In this document: positions 34,143 to 43,480 of the stretch, piece after piece
Numbering within the stretch: the stretch's first letter is position 1
How the letters are laid out: every line of letters begins with the position of its first letter
DNA from: Adiantum capillus-veneris
Taxonomy: Eukaryota; Streptophyta; Polypodiopsida; Polypodiales; Pteridaceae
Direction of reading: 5' to 3'
Assembly: GCA_014529385.2 (NCBI GenBank)
Contig: CM043945.1
Location: 153,389,741 to 153,453,740, forward strand
DNA: 64,000 nt
Position numbers and translations under genes: made by a program
Notes under the pieces: model-generated
Told to the model about the DNA's origin: nothing
The model's input: the letters and a program-made list of their open reading frames with translations, nothing else
The model's database searches: none

Positions 34143-34368
34143 TGTTACCATATACATGTGGTAGTGATGTGTGTGAGCACACTAGGACCTCCGCGGAATT
34201 TTCTCCCTCTTTAGGAGGTTCTTTCCCCCGTGCATTGTATATACGCCCATCTCTCTAGGGCTATCTATCTTTCAATTGCACACTAAATAACTCACCCTCT
34301 ATTGTGTGCTTTGAGCTTCCTTCGTCTTCTCCAGGCTGTCTACGTTTCTCTACAACCCTAATTCCACA
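34143..34368 (+). repeat. Copia-D 3' LTR (226 bp)
   Basis: It begins TGTTACCATATACA and ends ATTCCACA. It matches the 5' LTR, including CCCTCTTTAGGAGGT, TTGTATATACG and GTGTGCTTTGAGCTTCC. There is an extra ~37-bp segment near the start (containing GTGTGAGCACAC) and scattered substitutions, so the insertion is old enough for the LTRs to have diverged visibly. Confidence 0.93.
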
Positions 34369-34623
34369 AAAATCCTTTGCATTGTTCTTGTCCATACTAG
34401 TGAAGAATATGGATTCACCAAGGTGCAAGAGGTACAGTTGCTCTAGCATGAGCATCAAGCTCCTTCCACTAATCATCAGTGTAAGCATTCTTTTTTCACT
34501 CTTTCAATGGTGCTGCAAGACCCTTATTGATCCACACATCTCACATGCATTGTTTCCAAATTGTGAAGTTTGTTCCATCAAACTCCTTGATATAATATTC
34601 ATCATTCTCAGGAGAACTAGCCA
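34369..34623 (-). pseudogene. Copia-C gag N-terminus
   Basis: On the minus strand from an ATG at 34623 the sequence reads MASSPENDEYYIKEFDGTNF then TIWKQCM, a stop, DVWINKGLAAPLKE, and a region ending in FTSMDKNNAKDF at the Copia-D junction. This is the characteristic start of a plant Copia gag. The continuation lies across Copia-D at 29394 and below. The single TGA after KQCM replaces an expected Arg. Confidence 0.85.
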
Positions 34624-34845
34624 TAGCTACCAAGAGCAAATACAAAAAAATCAAACTTTGGATTTATGGAAAAAAAAAATCAAAAATTTCAACAGAGTCT
34701 CCTTGCGATGGAGAACAAAATCTCAATGAGAAGTTAGCAAAACATAAATAAAAGTAATATAAATTGGTTATAAATTACAAATCTAACTAGCAAGAGATTG
34801 CCAAGAGGGCATCAAATCAGCTATTCCTCTCTATCCATAGCGTAT

Positions 34846-34858
34846 GCTTAGGATACCA
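34846..34858 (-). other. Possible Copia-C primer-binding site, decayed
   Basis: The minus strand reads TGGTATCCTAAGC, close to TGGTATCAGAGC, about 220 bases before the gag ATG, which is a sensible place. It would put the Copia-C 5' LTR from 34859 rightward. No matching LTR was seen on the other side. Confidence 0.4.
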
Positions 34859-35990
34859 AAGTAGGAAACTCCAACAACATGTATCACTAAATACATCTCA
34901 ATATTCAAGAATACCCCAGCTAAATAAACCCTCATGCAAGCACCTCCAAAATGCTAAGCAAACACACTTAACACTTTCCACACACTCAAAAAGGGCTATT
35001 CCATTGTGAGCCTCAAAAACATCCAAGAAATGCTAAAAAATGGCTCCATATGGTATATGATAGACGATATCTACAAATCAACATACACAAGTAAAGAATT
35101 GTACATAAACAGGTGCCAAAGAAGTGATGTAAGAAGTAGAATAAATCCTTACAAAAATATTTTCTCTCAAAAGATCTCAATGGCACTATACATGCTCAAA
35201 AGAACACATATGTCAATACATTACATCCCACAATGATAATTGTTGCAAATTTTTTTGCTATCAAAAGTGCATGTAAAAACATTGTGTATGTATCGAGAAA
35301 ACCTCTAATTCTATGTCTAGAGTGATTGAGAATCTTGAGCATATTTAGATCTATTATCTCTCAATGAGAACCCATAATTGTACACATGAGTACCAAAAAT
35401 GCACATGGCAATATAAATTTCTCTCAACATGCATAGAAAGAATAATACACTTGTTTACGTAAAACGTAGTTGTCCTTGACAAGAAAACTCCACCTTGAAG
35501 GCTCTCACCAAATTCTACACCTTGATCGAAATGAAGACCTCAATTGGAACTCCAAGGCTAACACCACCCGTGATTCCAATGCAAAAAACTCCACCTTTGA
35601 GCAATGTGCTTGGGAAAAAAATCTCTCAAGGTACTCTATGAGGGTAGAAGGTATACTCGCACATCAAGACTACACTTTGGTAGCACTCGACATACCCTAT
35701 TACTCCCTTGCCAATGTCAAAGAGTGTGTGTGTATATGTCAAGACAAAGTGTTGGGGAGTCGACACAAAGAATACGTGAAAATGAAATAATAACTCCATA
35801 TGATGATTGTCAAAGGTACATAGTTGATGGTGAGTACATGAGGGATGCCAAATATCAATGGGATGAAAGGTGTAAACAGAGAATCATTGAGAGTAAAATC
35901 CAATGCCAAAAATACTAGTAAAAAAATACCTTCTAGTGTGCTATTCAAATGGAGAGATGTCAAAAAATATTGTCATGGTCATGTGAAAGA
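34859..35990. other. Unresolved junction zone between Copia-C and Gypsy-B
   Basis: It should contain the Copia-C 5' LTR and possibly the rest of the Gypsy-B 5' LTR, but neither matches the partner sequences by eye. The plus-strand frames at 35006-35236, 35470-35790 and 35604-35918 have no domain. Confidence 0.3.
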
Positions 35991-36006
35991 CGTGGAGTTA
36001 CAACAA

Positions 36007-36018
36007 GTATCAGAGCCA
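36007..36018 (+). other. Possible primer-binding site of Gypsy-B
   Basis: AGTATCAGAGCC follows TTACAACA and lies just before the gag-coding sequence of Gypsy-B. It matches eleven bases of the tRNA-iMet-type site. If real, the Gypsy-B 5' LTR should end at about 36005, but the preceding bases do not visibly match the end of the 3' LTR. Confidence 0.4.
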
Positions 36019-36990
36019 AATATGGTACAAACTTTTGAGCTTATTGTGGTTCCTAGTGTTAGAGACCATGTAAGAGGATTCAAGGAGGACCATGGAAGAG
36101 ATTGAAAGAAATTCAAATTAACCCTAAAGAAGGAATACTTCATGGAGGATTTTGAGGGGGTTAGAAAATTAAATTTCTTGGAATGGGGATAAAGCCAAAA
36201 GAAGGACTTTCCATCATTGAACTATTGAGGGAGTTTGAACAACGTTATGCTCAACTATCTACAATAGAGAGAGGTACTTTGGATAGCAAAAATACTAACT
36301 TGTTCCTTCAAGATTCCAGTCTTCAATTCCAAGGAAAGCTAGAGCTACTTCTTGATCAAAAGAGAAGAATATATAACATGGTTTAAAGGCCAAGTGGAAA
36401 GAGGTCAAAGATACAATCTTATTTCTTGTTAAAGGAAACACCAAGTGGAAAGAGGTTAAGGATGCTATCATTGATCACTAAAAGTCAATTCCATAGAGAC
36501 AAGATGGTGGTGAATGGTTCTACTTCTACCTCTAGCATACCAAATATTCTAACAAAGCCTACGATTATGAGTCAAACATGTGATAATTATATGCTTGATG
36601 AGCTTATTAAGGGCATGCAAGGTAATAAGTTAGACATGATGAGTCTTGAAGAGAAAGGGAAACCTTTAGGATAGAAATCCCAAATCAAAGAACGGTTTGT
36701 GCACATATGTATATGGTGCGATAGCACAAACAATTGAAGAAGGAATTGTGATAGGTTCAATGATTCTTTAAAAAGGAATATTATGTTTTTCAAGGATGGG
36801 AAGATAAATTTGTGGGAGACAAATATTCCATTAAAACTAACTTTGAAAAAGAGAGTATATGAAAGTTATTGGAGGATATGGAAACCAAATTCTACCATCT
36901 CTATAGAGAAGGTAAGCTACCTATGGGGCAAAGATAGAATTGATTCAAAAGAAAGACTCAAAGCCTATTCAAGATATTTTTGAGGAGGTA
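36019..36990 (+). pseudogene. Gypsy-B gag
   Basis: In shifting frames: VRDHVRGFKEDHGRD, then FLEWG, then frame 36183-36386 IIELLREFEQRYAQLSTIER, FLQDSSLQFQGKLELLLDQK, a conserved Gypsy gag segment. After a spacer comes MLDELIKGMQGNKLDMM (36587-36640), then HICIWCDSTNN..RRNCDRF (about 36700-36750). The last is a zinc knuckle CX2CX4HX4C in which His has become Asn, followed by MFFKDGKINLWET. There are several stops. Confidence 0.75.
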
Positions 36991-37729
36991 AATGGTTTAT
37001 GTCCATATGTAGTAACATTAGCCAAAAAATCAAAGGTAACTGAAAAGGGATTACATTAAGTTGGTTATTGACTATGTCATATACCATGCTTGGAAGATCA
37101 TGTAGACTCTTTAACAGTATATGTGTATCTTGAAAAATTTATTAGCAATGAAACAAGTATGGAATAGAATCACAGGTGTGAGAATGGGGATGCACGATCC
37201 TCTAATTGAAAGAGGGTTACAAAAGCTGGAAGGAAGGATCCAATACCTTCTTATGAGGGCTCACCGCAAATGCCTCCTCCTTCTGTGATTCCCATGGAGG
37301 AATCATCTATAGGAAAGAAGAAAGATAAAGGAAAAGCAAAAGAAAAAGGCCTCGTGTATAAAATATAGCCTGAGATTAAATCTATTACGAACTTATAATA
37401 TGTATTAGCGGAAATGATTTTTGAAAATAAAGTTGAATTTACTTTGGGTAAAGTTCTTGGCATAGCTAAGAACAAGTTTCATGAGGAAATTATTGGTATC
37501 ACAAAAAGAAAGAGACAAGCTCTCACTAAGTCTATTCCTTCACAATCTTAGGGTGAATGAGAGCTAGTGAAGGTGCAAGGGATACATGTACAAGGGAGTG
37601 AATGAAATGAAAGTGTGGTAGAATTCTACTAGTTTTCTAGAAGAGATATGAATGATAGATTTGTGGATGCTTATGATGAAGATGAATCCTTGTAAAATCC
37701 ACTACTCTAAAAGTCATTAGGCAATAGCT
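36991..37729. other. Gypsy-B gag-protease spacer, low information
   Basis: Lys-, Glu- and Ser-rich plus-strand fragments such as SIGKKKDKGKAKEKG near 37310. No domain. It is collinear with the gag-protease interval. Confidence 0.35.
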
Positions 37730-38160
37730 ATAATGGGAAATTTGGTCAAGGTGGGTGATTTTGAGGAGCCATATGTTCCATTGATAGATCATGGCTTCAA
37801 CACCAATCTTATGTCTAGTGTATAAAGGGAAAGTGCCAAAAGCAAAAACCATGGTTGAATGACTAGAGCTATAAGAAACTCATGAAAAGATCTATATGGG
37901 GCTTCTCCAAATGTGAAAGCGACCATCGGTAATGTAAAGGATGAGCATAACTTCTCAATGCACGAGATGTCTACCTATTCTCTTATCCTTAAGCAGCCAT
38001 GCATTATAACCCTATTTCATGGAAACAAAGGTCTTGGATGAAGGTTCTGCTAATGCTAGCATAAAGGGTAGATATGGGAAACGAGTTGTGTAGTTCTTGA
38101 GTGTGTGTGAATCATGAGAGGAAATGTGATAGTCTTCGTGAGTAAAGGAAAGCAAAGAGT
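37730..38160 (+). pseudogene. Gypsy-B aspartic protease remnant
   Basis: GDFEEPYVPLIDHGFNTNLM (about 37752-37811) is a retropepsin-like active-site segment with D-H-G in the catalytic loop in place of D-(S/T)-G. It is followed by VYKGKVPKAK, then GASPNVKATIGNVKDEHNFS (about 37902-37961), STYSLILKQP, and ALFHG/ETKVLDEGSA, the strands and flap expected of the family. Broken by stops and a frameshift. Confidence 0.65.
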
Positions 38161-38939
38161 TTAAAGACTACAAAGTGCAAAGAAGTTTTCTCTACAGGTT
38201 TTTAGGGATGCATGGGTCGTATGACTTATGAAGCTTGCGAATAAGAAAAGAAGTGCATGAAAATAGGTATATAATGTACAAAAAGACACATTTTCAAGGG
38301 TTAAGAAAGCACGGGTCAATATTCTTTATGGAGCTCAAGGATATGAAAATTGCATGAAAATATGTGTATAATGTATAGAAAAACATGAAGGAAATTCCCC
38401 ATTCTAACATGTTTGAATGAATAAAATGACCCCTTTTTAACAATGTTTTTCAAAATGAAAGTAAACCCCCCCTTTTATTAGTGTATCTCTATTAATTTTT
38501 ATTACATGTTTGCATTAAAAGACCTGCATTGCTGAACTGACGTTATACATTAACCTGATTACATAGTGCACAACCTGATAGTAAAATGGTCTCATAGAGG
38601 ATAGTCAACGCATCTGAGAACTCTTTGAAAAAGTTGCTCTTATAGTTACTATATTTGATCTTGAGGCTATAATGATTCTAGCATGCAAGATGGAATTCAT
38701 TTTGTGTAAGTGTGATCTATGGAAATGTATGAAGTGTTGAGGGTCTTGAAAATTATGAGAATTTCAATGTCAATGAAGGATTGGAAGTGTGGGTAGAGAC
38801 CAAGTACAGAACTATGGCAAATAAAGAGAGAATAGAGCTTTTCATTTAATACAAGATATGTAGCTTGTGAAGAAGGTTACCATTAGGAATGGGGGTATAG
38901 GACCAAATGTGAATGAATTTGTAGAGGAGTTTAAAGGAA
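38161..38939. other. Gypsy-B region, decayed; part of reverse transcriptase N-terminus missing
   Basis: The fingers part of reverse transcriptase should lie here but is not recognisable. Short phrases repeat around 38260-38290 and 38340-38380 (ATGAAAATA, then GTATATAATGTA), suggesting a ~85-bp local duplication. Confidence 0.4.
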
Positions 38940-40070
38940 ATTAATTTACTCAATGGGATATCTCTATTCAAGGCACGAAAAGTTTTAAGTAGATATTGAG
39001 AGTAGAGATTTATAAACAATGAAAATGACTTTGGAATTGGTAAGGATGTGTACCTTACCTCAAGGAGCAACAAATTCAGTTGCACATATGATGAATGGGA
39101 TGAAGAAGGTTATACGCAACTTTATATCCTATATCACAATGCCATTGCTTGATGATGCGCCTATCAAAGGATGTGTGATGACAAAGACAAAGATGAACCT
39201 ATGGATTTGTGGGTGTGTTGTAAGTTTGTTGTAGGCCATATTGAAGACCATGAAAATATTTTTTCAAGGTTGGAAGAAGTCAATCATACCCTGTCAAGAC
39301 AAATGTCAAGACAAAAGCCTATATTTGGATTTAATGAATTGTTGATTGGAAGGCATATGTGTGGTCCTCATGATAGAAGGCCTTATTGAACAAAGATGAA
39401 TGCAATCAAAAAAATTAAATAAAGATGCACATTTGTAACTAAAGCTTGACAATTTCTTGGTCCTTGTGTCTTCTATCTTATGTAGATACCACATTATACA
39501 CATGTAGTAGATCCTCTTTATAGATTGTTGAGAAAGAAAGATGTTTTAGTGAGCAAACTAAAGAAATTGTGTCTTTAATCAACAACCTTGAGAAATGCAC
39601 ACTATGCATGTGAAACACCTGTGATTGTGGTAGTGGACACAAGTCCTACATGGATAGGATGTGTAGTGCTAGGGCATGGTGATGACAAGGGACAAAGGTA
39701 TGTGGCTAGTCTTGGGGCCAAGGTTTTGAGTTCTTACCAACAAGATTATGCACATGTAAGCAGGGAATTATAGGGAGTGGGGTGTGATACAGTGCACTTG
39801 ATATGGGCATTGATGGTTGTGGAGATTGATTGTTTACCTCTTCTTGGAGTGATTACAAATTTTCAACTCTTGGAATTGCTATCTTTCCATGAATAGACTA
39901 GATAAATTCCTTGAATCTTGAATTCAAGAATATTGTAGGGAAGGACATGAATCCAAGTGGTAGATATTCTATCTAGGGAATGGTATAAAGATGAACAAGA
40001 CATGGTTGTTGAGAGAGATGATACAGGAAAAACGTTTACACTATTACTCATTCAAAGAGTAATCATGAAT
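38940..40070 (+). pseudogene. Gypsy-B reverse transcriptase palm and RNase H
   Basis: YSMGYLYSRHEKF is followed by IESRDL and MTLELVRMCTLPQGATNSV (39019 onward), then ISYITMPLLDDAPIKGC, where LLDD is the catalytic box (FLDD type). The frame then shifts to 39171-39389: HIEDHENIFSRLEEVNHTLS and GRHMCGPHDRRPY. A connection segment (FLGPCVFY, IPHYTHVVDPLYRLLRKK) follows. RNase H runs from frame 39588-39773: VDTSPTWIGCVVLGHGDDKG, GAKVLSSYQQDYAHVSREL, then VEIDCLPLLGV and DILSREWY. This lineage uses D-T-S-P rather than the common D-A-S. Confidence 0.85.
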
Positions 40071-40960
40071 GTTTTGTATCTTCACTTGAGTTCTTTTATG
40101 AGGGTGAATGGATCATAGTAAGTTATTACCTAAGTACCTTGCAAAAGTAAGATGATTAAACTAGGCAAGAATTTGACAAGATAAGAAGAAAGGCATATGG
40201 ATACTTCTTGAAGGATGTCTAGGAGATGGAATACCTTTGTGGGTATTTTTTGATGGATCTACTAAGCAAGATATTATCAAGAAGCTCCATCAAATTTTAT
40301 GGGAGGACATCAAGGTATATGGGAAACATTTCCAAATTTAAAAGAAAAGTATTGGTGGAGAGGGATGTATATGGATTTGACTAAGTTTGTGGAGTCTTGT
40401 GTGACATAGAAAATGTATTCAAATGTACTTCATTCTGATGGACTGCATCCTACTTATCCATTGGCCACACATTATTGTGGACTTGGTAATACTTGAGGTA
40501 TTCATTGTTGGCAAGAGAATATTTTTCTAATCAAGTTGAAGGTCCCGCATTGAGGACAAAGAATAAAGGACATATATTTAAATTCATTCTTGAGGATGTG
40601 ATTTGTTTCCCACAATGTATGGGAAAGATAACTGCAGCAGATAGAGGAGAATTGGATGCTAAAGAAGCAAGGTGATTCTTCTCTAGTATGGACATCAAAC
40701 TAGGATGGACATCAAACTAGCTTTAACTTGTGCTTATAAATCAGAAGTAAATGGCAAGAGTGAAAGAGGTCACCCACCAATAACTAAATTGTTGAGTGAG
40801 TCTTTGAAGGTAATCTTGAAATATGGTAGGGTTACTACCATTTGCATTATGGGTTAACCATATGCACATAGTTCAATCATTGGCTATATGCCTATTGAAT
40901 TGATGTATTGTTATCGGGTCACCGTGATGGACATCTTTAGCATAGCTATCTGGCACTAAC
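40071..40960 (+). pseudogene. Gypsy-B integrase, zinc domain and core
   Basis: GGHQGIWETFPNLKEKYWWR and MYMDLTKFVESC (about 40300-40405) form the HHCC zinc module. HPTYPL (about 40449) leads to the core. Frame 40493-40675 ends LEDVICFPQCMGKITAADRG with ELDAKEAR, the second Asp region, then a 19-bp duplicated stretch (ATGGACATCAAACTAG twice, 40688-40724), then LALTCAYKSEVNGKSERGHP, which supplies the catalytic Glu. GYMPIELMYC follows. The gene is interrupted at about 40960. Confidence 0.8.
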
Positions 40961-41825
40961 ATAATATTTCAATACTCAGGGGAGTGAATCAGATGGGTCA
41001 CAAAAACTCTTTGAGGGTGTCAACCTCAAGAAGCGAACCTGACAACCAAACACATCAACTCAACAAGAAAATCACCACCCAATGATCCAAAAATTTGCCT
41101 ATTTCATTTCTTACAACTCAAGGTTATCATGCCATTTTAGTAGCGAAACGAAGTCCGTTTGTCATGAAACTTTAAGAGAAGCTTCACTAGGCACAAAGGA
41201 AAAACTCTACAAAGTCCCATGACATTGTACATGGATTGCAATCCATCATGACCCAAGTCACAAAAATTGCAAGAAAACACTCCAAACAAGTCACCCTAAG
41301 GTCTAATAACACTCTCCTACAGTTAATGTCAAAAATGGTGATTTAGGCACTCAAATTTGAAGATTAGTCTCGTAGATACATTATCACAAACCACAACAGA
41401 ATCAACAAGGTTACACTATAATGAAAGAGCAGGAGAAAAGTAGCACAATGTACTTTTTGGAATAAAAAAAGGATCACCCAATCATTAGTTATAATGATCA
41501 TAAATTGGATATGAGAAGCACCTTGACCGTAGGCACAATAGAGCTCTTTTGTCTCAAAAAGATAAGCCCCCTTTCACATTAAAGTTATTGACTTTTATAC
41601 CTGGGGCTTTTTAAATGGCCAGTGGTCGGTTCACATGGGCTTTTCCAGATATCATGAAAAAATTACAACTCAACGAATTGATTTGCTGCCGTAGGATCAT
41701 ATTTACACACAGTGTAGCTACACTAGATCAGAAAAATAGCATAGTAAAAACTCATTACCCGTATACTGAAGTCGCTAACATGTATGGTAAAAAATTGTGA
41801 TGCCAATGGAATGTATGGTCCTAGG
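40961..41825. mobile_element. ~865-bp insertion of unknown type in Gypsy-B integrase
   Basis: Integrase sequence breaks after IAIWH (40958) and resumes with TWNDNI..LLAVCMRQLERS at about 41826. The intervening DNA has no gene, no obvious inverted termini and no clear target duplication. It contains AATGGCCAGTGGTCGG near 41616, a phrase also present in degenerate form in the solo LTR at 51.1 kb, so an LTR origin is possible. Confidence 0.5.
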
Positions 41826-42294
41826 GACATGGAATGACAATATAAGGACTTCTTGCAGTGTGCATGCGACAATTAGAAAGAAGCCTGGAAGACATTGAGC
41901 TTGCAAAAGCTGAGCTAAAGGATGCAAGGTTGAAAAAAAAAGATAGATTTTACAAGAGGCATAGGCTCAAACCAAAATCTATTGAGGAAGGTGATTGGGT
42001 GTTGGTGTATGATAGTAGCCTTGAAAACCAGAACTCTACAATAAGGAAGCTTTTAAAGAAATGGTTTGTTCTTTATGTTGTTATAAGCATGTGCATGAAA
42101 ATAGAACTTACATTTTGCTTGAGCTAGATGGGATAGAAACAAAATTCCAATTGAAAGAAAAAAGGATTAAATTGTTCAAAAGAAGAAGGGGTGTTGATCC
42201 AATCATTTCAAAACCTAGTGAAGAGGATTATGGATTGAACTATATGCAAACTGAGCACGAAAGTGAAGACATTGTGTTTGACCATGAGTTTTGA
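41826..42294 (+). pseudogene. Gypsy-B integrase C-terminal domain and end of pol
   Basis: Frame 41858-42127 reads MRQLERSLEDIELAKAELKD, KKDRFYKRHRLKPKSIEEGD and WVLVYDSSLENQNSTIRKL, the GPF-like C-terminal module. After a frameshift 42061-42294 gives LLELDGIETKFQLKEKRIKL, FKRRRG, ending at a stop (42292-42294). No chromodomain is seen. The purine-rich TCTAGAGGGAGC (42339-42349) then precedes the 3' LTR. Confidence 0.9.
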
Positions 42295-42349
42295 TGCTTA
42301 ACAAAGACTATTGTGGTACATACGGAGGAAGCGCAAGTCTAGAGGGAGC

Positions 42350-43480
42350 TGATGTTGTGCTGTGTCACGTGCACAATGTGAAAAAAAAGTATTCACCTCA
42401 TTTTTTATACTTTTTGTTACATGGGAATAAAAGCAATAATACACATATTGTGATATACGCAAAAGTGGCTACTGCAATTGCTGTCATGAAGATACCTATC
42501 TAAGGAGTTGTAGCCCTAAATATTTTTTCAATTTATAACATGCTTCATTTGGTTTGAGAATGTACATATGTCAAGTGTCTCATGGTGGCAAACTCATCTT
42601 GCCTATAAAGTTCAATGGAAGCAGAAACTATCAGAAATAGTAACTAGCACGTGCAACCATCATAACTATGTGTTGAGTGATCATAACAAGTGGAAAGTAG
42701 ATTTTCAATGTGACATTTGAGATCAAGATATTTTTTTGACCAAAATAGGAAATTTCCCCAACTCGTTTGAGTTTTTAATGCTAAACAACGGTCATTTTTG
42801 GACCAAAAATGACATAAAAATGGTCAAGTTTAACCATTTACGAGGAAAATGCTAAAAAATTGACGAGTCAAAATATTTCAAGAGTTTTTGTAAGCAAGGG
42901 GCCTAGCGCTTATGGCTGAAAACATGCAATTTCCCCCATGTGTATTCACTCATGGTGGTTGCTCTATAAATGTGAAGTGCTTCCTCTCTAGTATCTTATA
43001 TTTGAGTGTGTGAGAGAGTGAATTAGGGTTTTCCTTCATCAAAATGGTGCGTGAGATTCAATATGGAAGATTTGAAATCTTAAAAAATTAGAAATTTGTT
43101 GATGTGAAGGTGGCATCTTGTGATTTTTCTTTCAACCGTTTGAAGTTACGAGTATGTAATTAGAGGCAAGGCTACAAAATTCCATGAAATACGTTTCAGT
43201 TTTGAATGTGATTTGTGCTTGTATGAGAGTTGAGATTTCATGGATGAAACTTAAGTGTTTTCCACTGTTATTTTAAAGTAAAATTGGTTGTGGAATTCTG
43301 ATCCTTTCATCACGATCTTTCTTGCAAAAGCAAGCAAATTCCAAGCACAATGGGAAAGAGGGTTTGTGACTTCCCTACCATGAACTCTCTTTCCATAAAC
43401 ACTTCTTCAGAACGTGTTTGTGACTCTCATTACAAACTCTCATTGCCATAGATTTCACACCTTCCCAGATAGACCACACA
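42350..43480 (+). repeat. Gypsy-B 3' LTR (about 1131 bp)
   Basis: It begins TGATGTTGTGC after a purine tract and matches 24251-25006 over its first ~756 bases. The right end is set at ...CCACACA (43480) because Copia-A coding sequence resumes at once. Flanks are imperfectly duplicated: the codons for S-L-R appear as AGC-TTA-GA before 24251 and ACT-TTG-CGA around 43480, as expected for an old target-site duplication. Confidence 0.75.
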
